Assembly (NCBI GenBank): GCA_947599925.1
Contig: CANQFT010000005.1
Coordinates: forward strand, 1-64,000
Direction of reading: 5' to 3'
DNA: 64,000 nt
Source of the DNA: an uncultured Oscillospiraceae bacterium
Lineage (GTDB): Bacteria; Bacillota; Clostridia; Oscillospirales; Oscillospiraceae
The notes beneath the pieces are model-generated. The model ran no database searches, was not told the DNA's origin, and worked only from the letters and a program-made list of their open reading frames with translations. Shown here piece after piece: positions 34,868 through 43,524 of the stretch. Made by a program: the position numbers and the translations under genes. Positions within the stretch are counted from its first letter, which is position 1, and each line of letters starts with the position of its first letter.

Positions 34868-36370
34868 ATGAGATGGAAAGCGGCGCGGCCTCACCGATGG
34901 TCAACGCTGCTGTTCACAGCGATCATGATCCTGACCTTGGGCGGGGACGCCGCCAGAGCGCCGGAGGTCCAGGCGTCCGAGGATGACCCGGCGGACTGGG
35001 TCCAGCGCTGGGAGACCCGATGGTGCTACGCTTGCGGGCAGGAGAGCCTGTTCTGGGTGATGTATCTGCCCATAGACGGCCAAGTCCACAGCATGGAGAC
35101 CATGTGCCTGGACCCGGACTGCGGCGCCATCAACGGCGACCTGCCCAAAGAGGACGAGAGGCATTGGCAAAACGTGTTCCGCTCCGAGGCCCACGCCTTG
35201 GACGGCGAAGTCACCCAGCCCACCTGCACAGAGGGAGGCTGGACCATCTTCACCTGCGAGCTGTGCGGGTACAGCTTCCAGGGCCAGGAGACCCCAGCCG
35301 CCGGGCACCGCTACGGTCCCTGGGTGACAGAGCGAGAGCCCACGCCGGAGCGCGAGGGCCTTCGCAGCCGGAGCTGTCAGGCGTGCGGCGCGGTGGAGAC
35401 GGAGTCGCTGCCCCGGCCCGCGCCGACGCCTACGCCAGAGCCAACACCCACGCCGACGCCGACGCCGACACCAACACCGACACCAGAACCGACGCCCACA
35501 CCCACACCTACGCTGGAGCCGACGCCAACACCAACACCTACGCCGACGCCTACGCCAACGCCGGAACCGACGCCGACGCCAACACCAACTCCAACACCGG
35601 AACCGACGCCAACGCCGACACCAACTCCAACACCGGAACCGACGCCAACGCCGACACCAACGCCGACGCCGACGCCAACACCTACGCCGGAGCCGACGCC
35701 TACACCTACGCCAGAACCCGCACCAACGCCCACACCTGCACCCGCGCCGACGCCCAGGCGGAGGCCGGGGACCACGCGGGCGTGGAAGTACCCCGGCGCC
35801 TATATTCTGGGGACCCCGGCGGGGACCTTTGAGCCGGACCGGGCCCTGACCCGCGCGGAGGCGGCGGTGATGCTGGCCAGACTGCTGGCCCAGGCGCGGA
35901 GGGAGCCCGTCCAGAAAACGGGCCAGGCCGTCCCCGGCGCGGCGGAGAACGGCTGGTATCAAGGCGCTCTGCGCTACCTGGCCGACCGGGGCGTTGACCT
36001 GGCGGACGAGGACGGCGGTTTTTCACCGGCGGAGCCCGTCACCCGCGGGGAATTTGTGGGCCTGGCGGTCCGTCTCCGCGCCGCCATGGGCGTGCCGGGC
36101 CTGGACGGACAGCTGCTCCAAAGTCTGCGGGCCGTTTTTTGGACGGGGCAGACCGAGGGCGGCGGAGCGGGGTTTGACCCCCACGGCACGGTGACGCGGG
36201 CCCAGAGCGTGGCCGCGCTCAACCGTCTGCTGGGGCGGCGGCCGGACCGGCGCGATCTGGCGGAACACGCCCGCCAGCTCCACACCTTTTCCGACGTGGG
36301 CCCGGACCACTGGGCCTGGTATGACATCCTGGAAGCGGCCAACGGCCGCGCCGCCGGCGTGGAGCGTTGA
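34868..36370 (+). CDS. Exported protein with cysteine repeats, Pro-Thr-rich spacer and SLH domains
   Basis: A 500-residue surface protein. The signal peptide ([25 protein letters not shown]) is followed by two cysteine-pair blocks. The first is CYACG with CLDPDC; the second is [18 protein letters not shown] with CQACG. The latter resembles the wall-protein repeats in which paired CxxC motifs alternate with CTExG. Residues ~180-296 are almost pure Pro-Thr with Glu every 8-14 residues. Residues ~305-500 hold three SLH-like repeats ([56 protein letters not shown]) that would anchor it to the cell wall. The ATG follows GGAGGGAGACCC. A 7-bp hairpin (34841-34847 with 34851-34857) overlaps that site. 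Confidence 0.88.
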   Translation: MRWKAARPHRWSTLLFTAIMILTLGGDAARAPEVQASEDDPADWVQRWETRWCYACGQESLFWVMYLPIDGQVHSMETMCLDPDCGAINGDLPKEDERHWQNVFRSEAHALDGEVTQPTCTEGGWTIFTCELCGYSFQGQETPAAGHRYGPWVTEREPTPEREGLRSRSCQACGAVETESLPRPAPTPTPEPTPTPTPTPTPTPTPEPTPTPTPTLEPTPTPTPTPTPTPTPEPTPTPTPTPTPEPTPTPTPTPTPEPTPTPTPTPTPTPTPTPEPTPTPTPEPAPTPTPAPAPTPRRRPGTTRAWKYPGAYILGTPAGTFEPDRALTRAEAAVMLARLLAQARREPVQKTGQAVPGAAENGWYQGALRYLADRGVDLADEDGGFSPAEPVTRGEFVGLAVRLRAAMGVPGLDGQLLQSLRAVFWTGQTEGGGAGFDPHGTVTRAQSVAALNRLLGRRPDRRDLAEHARQLHTFSDVGPDHWAWYDILEAANGRAAGVER

Positions 36371-36619
36371 ACGGTGGCGCGCAGGCCAATTCCAACGGTC
36401 CGCGAACGGCGGACCGCTACATAGGAGCTCCGCCTGTTTGCGGGCGCCCTGTTCCCACGGGAAGAGAGGGCCGGCAAATGGGCAGAAGTCCTGACTCGGA
36501 CGCGGGAGGGAGCGCCATCCACAAGGCGGCCCCGGCGCGCCGGAGCGTTTCAAATCAGAGGGGCAAAAAAATAGCACCCCGCTCCCTTTCGCGCTATACT
36601 GGGAGTGGGGGTGCTTGGT

Positions 36620-36793
36620 ATGCTGGATCGGCTCACACCGGAAAACCTTGTCTATCTGGCCGCGGTCGCGGCGGTACAGTTCGCCAGCGGGCAGAGCGCG
36701 GCGTGCATCCAACTGCTGTCCGCCTTTTTCGAAGTGTTGGGGGACGACCTGGCCCTGCTGGCCCTCAGTCCGCCCTCAACCGGCGAGGAATGA
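36620..36793 (+). CDS. Small hypothetical protein
   Basis: A 57-residue protein, mostly helical and hydrophobic (MLDRLTPENLVYLAAVAAVQFASG, LLSAFFEVLGDDLALLAL). A GTG at 36605 in the same frame would add five residues. GGAGTGGGGG lies upstream, and a TATACT stands at 36595-36600. It resembles short conserved proteins seen in Oscillospiraceae that begin with LTPE and end around GDxLA, but I cannot name a family with certainty. Its last 18 bp overlap the convergent patatin gene. The 249 bp upstream (36371-36619) contain a GC-rich hairpin (~36397-36419) and nothing else recognised. Confidence 0.6.
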   Translation: MLDRLTPENLVYLAAVAAVQFASGQSAACIQLLSAFFEVLGDDLALLALSPPSTGEE

Positions 36794-37627
36794 GCGGACC
36801 TCTTGGGCGCGCGCCAGGGCCTCTTCGTAGCCCTCCCGCCACAGGGCGCGGATCTTGTCGATGTCCCGCTCGGTGCGGGAAAAGCCCCTGGTGCTCTTGG
36901 GGCTGAAGATCAGCGCCCTACCCTCTCGCTCCAGCCGCAGCAGCTGGGCCCGGTCGTCGTTGTAGCGCTGGGCCCTGGTGCGGATGGCCTGGCAAAAGGC
37001 GGGGTATTGGGCGTAGCGCCGGCAGATGGCGGCCTCCAGCTTCTCCGGCCGGCGGTAGTAACTCCGCTCCCGGGTCAGCACCACAATGAGCTTGTCACAG
37101 CCCCGCCGCATGGCCTGGCGGAAGGGCACGCCGTCGCCCACGCCGCCGTCCAGATAGGGGATGCCGTTGATTTTGTAGGTGGGGAACAGCAAGGGCATGG
37201 CGCAGGACGCCTGCAGCAAGATGAAGCGCCTGTCGGTGCAGTCCATGGTGTAATAGTCCGTCTTGCCCGTCAGCAGGTTTGTCACCCCCGCCTCCACCAA
37301 GCCGGGAAAGGCGTTATAGGCGTCGTAATCAAATGGGACCAGCACGTTTGGAATGTCGTCATAGACGAAGTCCAGGCCGAAATAGCTGTAATGATTGCGG
37401 CGGCGCAGCATATTGCCCGCGCCCATATACCGCCCGTCCCGGACGTAGCGGGTGACGATCTCCAGATTCCGGCCCTCCTGCCCGGAGACATAGCTGACGC
37501 CGTAGGCGATGCCGGCGGAGACGCCCACCACATAGTCGGCCCTGATGCCCTGGTGCAAAAGGCCGTCGCAGACGCCGCTGGAGTAGATGGTGCGGAGGGC
37601 CCCGCCCTCCAAAACAAGTCCTGTCAT
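36776..37627 (-). CDS. Patatin-like phospholipase family protein
   Basis: A 283-residue protein. The oxyanion loop [16 protein letters not shown] is near the N-terminus. The nucleophile motif GVSAG is at about residues 35-39 and the Asp-Gly dyad is in [12 protein letters not shown]. These match the YjjU/RssA-like patatin group, which are serine acyl hydrolases of uncertain substrate. The ATG at 37627 overlaps the stop of the nucleoside phosphorylase gene (ATGA), so the two are coupled. Confidence 0.93.
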   Translation of the reverse strand: MTGLVLEGGALRTIYSSGVCDGLLHQGIRADYVVGVSAGIAYGVSYVSGQEGRNLEIVTRYVRDGRYMGAGNMLRRRNHYSYFGLDFVYDDIPNVLVPFDYDAYNAFPGLVEAGVTNLLTGKTDYYTMDCTDRRFILLQASCAMPLLFPTYKINGIPYLDGGVGDGVPFRQAMRRGCDKLIVVLTRERSYYRRPEKLEAAICRRYAQYPAFCQAIRTRAQRYNDDRAQLLRLEREGRALIFSPKSTRGFSRTERDIDKIRALWREGYEEALARAQEVRSFLAG

Positions 37628-38391
37628 TTGCCCCGGTCCTCCAAAATAAGGTTTTTCACGGCCTCCACCCCCACCTCGATGGCGGCGGACAGGTCGTGGC
37701 TCTCCTTGACGTCCAGCCCGGCCTTCTCCCGCTCCTGGTTCCAGATCACATGGAAACAACTGCCGCAGCGCACGCCGCGGGCGGCGGCCACGGTGAAGAG
37801 GGCGGCGGACTCCATCTCGCTGGCCAAAGTCCCCAGCCGCAGCCACGCCTGCCACTTGTTCAGCAGTTCATAGTCCACCGGCATGGTCTCCGGCGCGTGC
37901 TGGCCGTAGAAGGAGTCCTTGCACTCCACCACGCCCGCGTGCCAGGGCTTGCCCAGAGATTTGGCGGCCTGGACCAAGGCCATGGTCACCTGGAGGTCCG
38001 CCACGGCGGGAAATTCCAGGGGCGCGTACTCCCGGCTGGTCCCCTCCATGCGGATAGCGCCGGTGGCGATGACCACGTCGTCGCTCTGGACCTTCAGGGC
38101 CATGCCTCCGCAGGTGCCCACGCGGATGAAGGTGTCCGCGCCAAGGTGGACGAGTTCTTCCATGGCGATCGAGGCGCTGGCGCCGCCGATGCCGGTGGAC
38201 ACCACGCTGACCTTCTCCCCCAGCAGAGTTCCGGTGTAGGTGGTGTACTCCCGGTTGGACCGGACGTGGACCGCGCCGTCCAGATAGGCGGCGATCTTCC
38301 CGCACCGGCCTGGGTCGCCGGGCAGGATACAGTACCGCCCCACATCGCCAGGGACCAGATCCAGATGAAATTCCCTCTCCCGCTGTCTCAC
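37624..38391 (-). CDS. Uridine phosphorylase-type nucleoside phosphorylase
   Basis: A 255-residue NP-I family enzyme for phosphorolysis of nucleosides. [18 protein letters not shown] binds phosphate, [25 protein letters not shown] is the central motif, and [16 protein letters not shown] binds the ribose. The pattern favours uridine phosphorylase over purine enzymes, but specificity was not tested. GTG start with GGGGGATCGAT upstream. It is first in a two-gene operon with the patatin-like protein. Confidence 0.93.
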   Translation of the reverse strand: MRQREREFHLDLVPGDVGRYCILPGDPGRCGKIAAYLDGAVHVRSNREYTTYTGTLLGEKVSVVSTGIGGASASIAMEELVHLGADTFIRVGTCGGMALKVQSDDVVIATGAIRMEGTSREYAPLEFPAVADLQVTMALVQAAKSLGKPWHAGVVECKDSFYGQHAPETMPVDYELLNKWQAWLRLGTLASEMESAALFTVAAARGVRCGSCFHVIWNQEREKAGLDVKESHDLSAAIEVGVEAVKNLILEDRGK

Positions 38392-38516
38392 ATCGATCCC
38401 CCATTTCCATGATAGTTTGCGCCTTTAGTTTACGCTGATACAGCCGGAAAGTCAAGGCATACCCAGATGGAGGCGCAACACCAAGAGCCGACCCAATTTG
38501 GGGTAGGCCCTTTCAC

Positions 38517-38848
38517 TTTGTCAACAAAGCCTCGCAGAGTTTCGCGCCGTCAGCGCGAAAGGGTCATAAAAAATTTTTTGCCAGGACATGCGCCTGGCAA
38601 AAAAATACAGAGAAGCGCCGAGCCGTCGTGAGCAGCCCGGATGGAGCGGAGCGAGGGAAAAAACAGGCTGGGCAAAGCCCAGCGGATTTTTCCCGAACGC
38701 AGCGAAGCCGGGCGTCGCGAACAGGCGAGACGTGACATCTCGGCCCGCAAACGTGCGGCCCGGCTACCCTCGGTGGCCGGGTCGTGCGCTGCGGCGGGCC
38801 GCAAAAAAATGTCAAAGAAGCGGCCTCGCCGCTTCTTTGACATTTTTA
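38517..38848 (+). repeat. Intergenic structured repeat, copy C (long form)
   Basis: The order is the same as in copy B, with the middle module. H1 is TTTCGCGC with GCGCGAAA, H2 is TTGCCAGG with CCTGGCAA, inner H4 is CCCGGCTACC with GGTGGCCGGG, and H5 is CAAAGAAGCGGC with GCCGCTTCTTTG. The variable stem of the module is GCTGGGC (38667-38673) with GCCCAGC (38677-38683), extended by GGGAAAAA with TTTTTCCC. It lies between the start of the nucleoside phosphorylase gene and the end of the sipL-like gene. It fills most of this 463-bp gap and is antisense to sipL. Confidence 0.88.
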
Positions 38849-38854
38849 GTGTTG

Positions 38855-40372
38855 TCACCGTCCTCTGGGGATCAGGAGCATCTTCCCCTCCAGGTCCTGA
38901 TCGGCGTCCAGGTCGTTGGCCTGCAGGATACTCTCCTGCGTGGCGGCGCAGGACTTGGCGATGTCCCACAGCCCCTCGCCGCGCTGGGCCAGGCGCAACA
39001 GCACCGATGGCCGCGCCTGGCCCTCGGCCCGCTCCTCGCAGGACAGCGCGGTGACCACCTGGCAAGGCTGCTGGACCGTGATCAGGTAGGAGAAGGCCAC
39101 CGGACAGCGAAGCTCCAGCCCGCCGGCGGTGACCACGGCCTGGACCTCGTCGTCCACCGCACAGCGGCAGCGGCATTCCCCCTTGGCGGGCAGGGGCGTC
39201 CGGCAGGAGAAGGTCACGCTCCGGCTCAGGGCCCGGAGGGCGCCGGTCTCGTCCAGGTAGATCGCCTGGGCCATGCCGTGGACGGTCATCACCGCCTCCT
39301 GCTCCTCCCGCGCCGTCTGACACGGACCGAGCGTGAGGGAACAGTCCTTGATCTCCCGGACGCCCTGGGACAGCTCCACCGTCTCCCGAAAGTTCTGGCT
39401 CAGGGTCTTTTCCTCCCACAGCTGGGCGAAGCTGACGCCGCGGCGCTCCACGGTCAGGTCGTGGGTGATGGAGTAGGCGTCGGAAAAGATCTTGGTGGCG
39501 CGGCTTTGGCGGACGACGGCCTGGGCCAGCAGCTCCATGTGGAGAGACAGACTCCGCCCGTCTCCGCCTGGGGTCAAGGTCAGGGAGCTGTCCCGCTCCA
39601 CCACCTCTACCTCGCAGGCCCCCTCCTCCTCCACGGTCTCGACCTCCATGATCTGGGAGAAGGGTAGGCTCCACCGGCCCAGGGCCAGGGCCTTTTCCGC
39701 CGTCAGATACCGACAGCACACCCGTACCTCGCCCTTGAAGATGAGCTTGCTGCCGATGACCTTGGCCTCGCCACAGCGCAGCTCCAAGCGGTGCCCCAGG
39801 AGGCTCTCGGCCTGGGGCTGGCCCGCGGGGAGTTCGATCTCGTCTGTAAAGGCAAACCCCTTTTCACACACCGCCATCACCGGGTAGAGCTCCAGCTCCT
39901 CCGTCCGCTGTTGAAGGGCGAAGGCGCTGTCCTGGCAGGGCTGGCACAGCTGCTCGTCCTGGACGCGCCAGACCTGGCAGGCGATGGCCAGCTCCAGTCG
40001 GCACAGCACCTTTCTGGGGTTCAGCGCCCGTGTCTCCGCCGCCGTCACCTGGGGCGTCACCACCGCCGGACAGCCCGGCTCCACCGGGCCCTGGGCCACG
40101 GCCCGGTAGGGCACGGACAGCTCCACGCGGCAGGGTCCGTCCCCCTCCTCCGGCTGGTAGAGCACCGTCACCTGCACCGTTCCGCCCACCTCCAACCGCC
40201 CGTCGCCGCTCTCCTTGCGCGTCAGTTGGCACCGGGTCTGGGTACACAGGATGGCGCCGATGTCCGGGCAGGCGTCGGGCACGATGCTCTCCTGGGTCTC
40301 CTCTTGATAGAGGATGGTGTCCAGCGCGCAGGCATAGCCCTCCATGGGGCTCCTGTTCAGTTCCAAGTCCAT
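38855..40372 (-). CDS. sipL: SipL-like spore coat/cortex protein (DUF3794 repeats plus LysM)
   Basis: A 505-residue protein. The N-terminal and middle parts contain repeated DUF3794/SPOCS domains (CPDIGAILCTQTRCQLTRKE and later PAGQPQAESLLGHRLELRCGEAKVIG). The last ~45 residues are a LysM domain (QRGEGLWDIAKSCAATQESILQANDL). In Clostridioides difficile the protein with this architecture and length, SipL, binds SpoIVA at the forespore surface and is needed for coat and cortex assembly. The ATG at 40372 follows ACAAGGAGAGGACGAT. The gene is directly downstream of spoVM, whose product acts in the same complex. Confidence 0.88.
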   Translation of the reverse strand: MDLELNRSPMEGYACALDTILYQEETQESIVPDACPDIGAILCTQTRCQLTRKESGDGRLEVGGTVQVTVLYQPEEGDGPCRVELSVPYRAVAQGPVEPGCPAVVTPQVTAAETRALNPRKVLCRLELAIACQVWRVQDEQLCQPCQDSAFALQQRTEELELYPVMAVCEKGFAFTDEIELPAGQPQAESLLGHRLELRCGEAKVIGSKLIFKGEVRVCCRYLTAEKALALGRWSLPFSQIMEVETVEEEGACEVEVVERDSSLTLTPGGDGRSLSLHMELLAQAVVRQSRATKIFSDAYSITHDLTVERRGVSFAQLWEEKTLSQNFRETVELSQGVREIKDCSLTLGPCQTAREEQEAVMTVHGMAQAIYLDETGALRALSRSVTFSCRTPLPAKGECRCRCAVDDEVQAVVTAGGLELRCPVAFSYLITVQQPCQVVTALSCEERAEGQARPSVLLRLAQRGEGLWDIAKSCAATQESILQANDLDADQDLEGKMLLIPRGR

Positions 40373-40454
40373 ATCGTCCTCTCCTTGTCCGTGCCCCACG
40401 GGGCCTCCGTTTTCCTTACCGGAGAAACTATATGAGGCTCGGCCTCTTTCTATG

Positions 40455-40526
40455 TCACCGCACCTTGAAAATGGCGGCCAGGATGCCCCGCAGTACCTTG
40501 GGGGGCTGCACCACGACAATTTTCAT
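40455..40526 (-). CDS. spoVM: SpoVM-like 23-residue sporulation peptide
   Basis: A 23-codon gene encoding MKIVVVQPPKVLRGILAAIF plus KVR. Known SpoVM peptides (26 residues in Bacillus) start MKFYTIKLPKFLGGIVRAML; the Lys2, Pro-Lys, Gly-Ile and amphipathic pattern are kept. SpoVM recognises the curved forespore membrane and recruits SpoIVA. GGAGGCG lies 6 bp before the ATG. Support also comes from position: it follows rsgA as in the Bacillus ylo cluster and precedes sipL. The ribosome binding site is part of a long hairpin. Confidence 0.88.
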   Translation of the reverse strand: MKIVVVQPPKVLRGILAAIFKVR

Positions 40527-40577
40527 AAAAAACGCCTCCTTTTCCATATACTGCTCCAGTATACGCAAAAGGAGGCG
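40527..40577 (-). promoter_or_regulatory. Hairpin between rsgA and spoVM, with T-run and buried ribosome binding site
   Basis: An 11-bp outer stem (40567-40577 with 40533-40543) and a 7-bp inner stem (40557-40563 with 40547-40553) have a 3-base loop. On the minus strand TTTTTT follows and the spoVM ATG comes next. The 3' arm contains GGAGGCG of spoVM. It can act as the rsgA terminator and as a cover on the spoVM start. CGTATACT (40565-40558) inside it could be a promoter -10. Confidence 0.82.
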
Positions 40578-40587
40578 GGTTGGTTAT

Positions 40588-41466
40588 TTACTTGCGCTCC
40601 CAGGGCTTCACGCCGGCGGCCTCATCGTAGAGGCGGCAGTAGCTCTTATGGCGGCTGGCGGGGACCGCCCCCGCCTCCACCGCCTCCAGCACGGCACAGC
40701 CCGATTCCCTGCGGTGGGAACAGCCCACGAAGCGGCAGCGCTCCAAGTAGGGCCGGAACTCCCGAAAGCTCCGGGCCAGGGCGTCCCGGTCCGGCAGTTC
40801 CAGACCCTCCCCGTCCAGCGAGGAAAAACCCGGCGTATCGGCGCACAGCCCATCGCCCACGCGGAAGAGCTCCACGTGCCGCGTGGTGTGGCGGCCACGG
40901 CCCAGCTTCTCGCTGACTTCTCCCGTCTCCAGGGCGAAAGCGGGCTCCAGGGCGTTCAAAAGACTGGACTTTCCCACCCCTGAATTGCCGGTAAAGACAG
41001 ATACTTTGCCGGAGAGCAGGGCCTTCAGGTCGGCCACGCCCTCGCCGGTGACGGCGCTGAGGGCCACCACGGGAAAGCCCGCGGCCTGGTAGATGGCCCG
41101 CAGGTCCAGGGCGCTGTCCAGATCGCACTTATTGAGGCAGATGACCACTTGGCAGTCCTTCCCCTCCGCCATGGCGGTGAGGCGGTCAATGAGAAAGGGG
41201 TCGGTGACCGGGTTCACATTGGCGCAGAGGATGACCATTTGGTCCACGTTGGCCACCGCGGGCCGGGAAAACTGGTTTTTCCGGGGCAGTACCCCCTCCA
41301 CAGCGCCGGTGCCGTCGGCCAGCGTCGTCACCTCTACCCTGTCGCCCACCAGGGGCTTGATCTTCTGGTGGCGGAGTTTGCCCCGGCCCCGGCAGGTCAA
41401 GGTCCGGCCGTCCAGGTCCACATAGTAAAACCCGGACAGGGCCTTCATAATGACGCCTTGGGCCAT
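40588..41466 (-). CDS. rsgA: Ribosome small-subunit maturation GTPase RsgA
   Basis: A 292-residue circularly permuted GTPase. An OB-fold start (GFYYVDLDGRTLTCRGRGKLR) comes first, then G4-like LNKCD, then P-loop GNSGVGKSSLLNAL. A C-terminal zinc knuckle has the pattern C-x4-C-x-H with a further cysteine (CRFVGCSHRRESGC). Assists late 30S assembly. The ATG at 41466 overlaps the kinase stop codon and has GGAGACC upstream. An internal ATG six codons later is less well supported. Confidence 0.95.
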   Translation of the reverse strand: MAQGVIMKALSGFYYVDLDGRTLTCRGRGKLRHQKIKPLVGDRVEVTTLADGTGAVEGVLPRKNQFSRPAVANVDQMVILCANVNPVTDPFLIDRLTAMAEGKDCQVVICLNKCDLDSALDLRAIYQAAGFPVVALSAVTGEGVADLKALLSGKVSVFTGNSGVGKSSLLNALEPAFALETGEVSEKLGRGRHTTRHVELFRVGDGLCADTPGFSSLDGEGLELPDRDALARSFREFRPYLERCRFVGCSHRRESGCAVLEAVEAGAVPASRHKSYCRLYDEAAGVKPWERK

Positions 41467-43511
41467 CAGCTGAAGGTCTCCATGGACTGGTCCACCAGTT
41501 CGCCGTCCACGTAGATGCTCACCTGCTGTGTGCCCCGTCCGGACACCAGCGGGGAGATGGGGAAGAGCGCGGTCTCGGCGGTCTGGGTGTAGACCGTGTG
41601 GCCGTCCACGTCGATGCGTACCTGCACCGAGGTCTTGCTCTCGGCGGAGGCGGGCAGGTGGACGAAAATGGCCTTGCTGTTCAGCGGGGCCTGGCTGGCC
41701 GGAGGCGGCGTCACAGGGGCCTCGCTGGCGGGGGCGGCGGAGGGGCTGGGCTCCACGCTGGGCTCCACCACAGGCTCGGAGGCCACCCTCAGATCGACTA
41801 CGGTGCCCGCGATCACGGTGGTGCCCACGGGGATGCTCTGCCAGGTCACGGTTCCCGGCTCACTGTCGGCGGTGGGGTCGTCGGTGGTGGCTCCCAGGGT
41901 CAGCTCCATCTCCGCCAGTTGGGCCTTGACCCGCTCCAGCGTCTGGCCGGTAAAGTCGATCACCTTCACAGGCTTCATCTCCGGGCCGCTGGAGACGACA
42001 AGGTTCACCAGATCGCCCTTTTTCACCGGCGTGCCCTCCGGCAAGTCGGTGCGGATGGCGTAGCCCGCGGTGATGTCGTCATGGGGCTCGCGCTGGATGT
42101 TGACGGTGAGGCCCATGCGGTCCCGCAGCAACTCCAACGCCATGCGGTACTCCATGTTCTCCACCGCGGGGATGGACATGGTCTGGTCGTCGCCGGAGCT
42201 GATGGAGACCACGATCCGCACCTTCTCCCCATCTTCCGGGGTCTGCACGGTGTAGGGCGCCGGGTCCTGGCTCACCACTTCTCCCACCTCGTAGAGCTCG
42301 CTGGAGACCAGCTCGCCCTCAACGATGTCGAACTTGTCCGCGTACTCCTGGTTTTCCCGGAGCTCGGACAGGGTCATGCCCTGGAGGTCGGGGACCTCCA
42401 CGCGGTTTTCCCTGCCGCCGCCGCCGGAGATGCTGCCCAGGACCACCGCCACGATGATGACGATAAAGGCCAGGATAGCGCCCACCGCCAGCAGGATCGG
42501 CCAGATCGGGCCCCGCTGGTCGTCGTGATCCCGCTCCAGATCGTCCTCCTCCCTTCTCCGCCGGGACGGTTGCCGGGCTTCCCGGTCCTCCGTCTCCCGG
42601 CTCGCGCCGCCCATGGGGACGGGCCGGGTCGGCTCGTCGCAGGGCGTCAGGTCGCCGGCGTTGTAGTCAAAGTTGATGTTGGGATTCTTGCGGAACTCCT
42701 CCAGGTCGGTCAGCATGGCGTCGGCGTTGAGGTAGCGCTCGTCCGGGTCGGGGGCCATGGCCTTCATGGTGATCTCCTCCAGCGCCTCAGGGATGTCGGC
42801 GTTGAGCTCCCTGGGGCTGAGGGGGATGGAGTTGATGTGCTGAATGGCCACGGCCACGGGGCTATCCCCCTCAAAGGGCAGACGGCCTGTGATCATCTCG
42901 TAGAGTACCACACCGGCAGAGTATATGTCGCTGCGGGCGTCAATATGGCTGCCTCTGGCCTGCTCGGGCGAAATATAGTGTACCGAGCCCAGCGCCTCCT
43001 GGGTCAGCGTAGACTGGTGGGCCGAGGTGATGCGGGCGATGCCGAAGTCGGAGACCTTCACGCTGCCGTCCCGGAGGACCATGATGTTGTGGGGCTTGAT
43101 GTCCCGGTGGATGATGCCGCGGCTGTGGGCGTGGGAGAGGGCCCGGACGATCTGGGTGATGAAGTGCAGGGCCTCACGCCAGTTCAAAGGAGTGCCCTTT
43201 TTCTGCATATACTGCTTGAGGGTGATGCCGTCGATGAGCTCCATGACGATGTAGTCCAGGTCGTCGGAGTGGGACACGTCGTAGACGGCCACGATATTGG
43301 GGTGGGAGAGCATGGCAACGGCCTGGGACTCGTCGTGGAAGCGGCGGCGGAACTCCGCGTCCTGGGCCAAGTCGGTCCGCAGGATCTTCACCGCCACCAG
43401 CCGGTTGAGCCGGTGACAGCGGGCCTTGTAGACCACGGCCATGCCGCCGGTGCCGATGACCTCCAAAAGCTCATATCGGTTGTCCAGGAATTTACCAATG
43501 TACTTGTCCAT
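41466..43511 (-). CDS. prkC: PASTA-domain Ser/Thr protein kinase (PrkC/PknB type)
   Basis: A 681-residue membrane kinase. The kinase domain covers residues ~10-270 (GTGGMAVVYKA, HRDIKPHNIMV near 134, DFGIARI). A charged linker leads to one transmembrane helix at about 344-366 (ILLAVGAILAFIVIIVAVVLG). Three PASTA repeats follow and end near residue 590 in a Pro/Ala-rich stretch. A last ~80-residue beta-rich domain is less common. PASTA domains sense peptidoglycan fragments in known relatives. It is paired with the PP2C phosphatase upstream (13 bp). Confidence 0.96.
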   Translation of the reverse strand: MDKYIGKFLDNRYELLEVIGTGGMAVVYKARCHRLNRLVAVKILRTDLAQDAEFRRRFHDESQAVAMLSHPNIVAVYDVSHSDDLDYIVMELIDGITLKQYMQKKGTPLNWREALHFITQIVRALSHAHSRGIIHRDIKPHNIMVLRDGSVKVSDFGIARITSAHQSTLTQEALGSVHYISPEQARGSHIDARSDIYSAGVVLYEMITGRLPFEGDSPVAVAIQHINSIPLSPRELNADIPEALEEITMKAMAPDPDERYLNADAMLTDLEEFRKNPNINFDYNAGDLTPCDEPTRPVPMGGASRETEDREARQPSRRRREEDDLERDHDDQRGPIWPILLAVGAILAFIVIIVAVVLGSISGGGGRENRVEVPDLQGMTLSELRENQEYADKFDIVEGELVSSELYEVGEVVSQDPAPYTVQTPEDGEKVRIVVSISSGDDQTMSIPAVENMEYRMALELLRDRMGLTVNIQREPHDDITAGYAIRTDLPEGTPVKKGDLVNLVVSSGPEMKPVKVIDFTGQTLERVKAQLAEMELTLGATTDDPTADSEPGTVTWQSIPVGTTVIAGTVVDLRVASEPVVEPSVEPSPSAAPASEAPVTPPPASQAPLNSKAIFVHLPASAESKTSVQVRIDVDGHTVYTQTAETALFPISPLVSGRGTQQVSIYVDGELVDQSMETFS

Positions 43512-43524
43512 GGAAAATCCCTCC

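Noticed and set aside
35409..35755. Possible CRISPR or other regularly spaced DNA repeat in the Pro-Thr region.
   Set aside because: The period is short and irregular and follows the codons of a continuous reading frame. It is a protein-level low-complexity spacer.
38470..38516. Hairpin-like ACCCAATTTGGGGT stretch before repeat copy C.
   Set aside because: The stem is only about 4-5 bp, with no T-run and no match in the other repeat copies.
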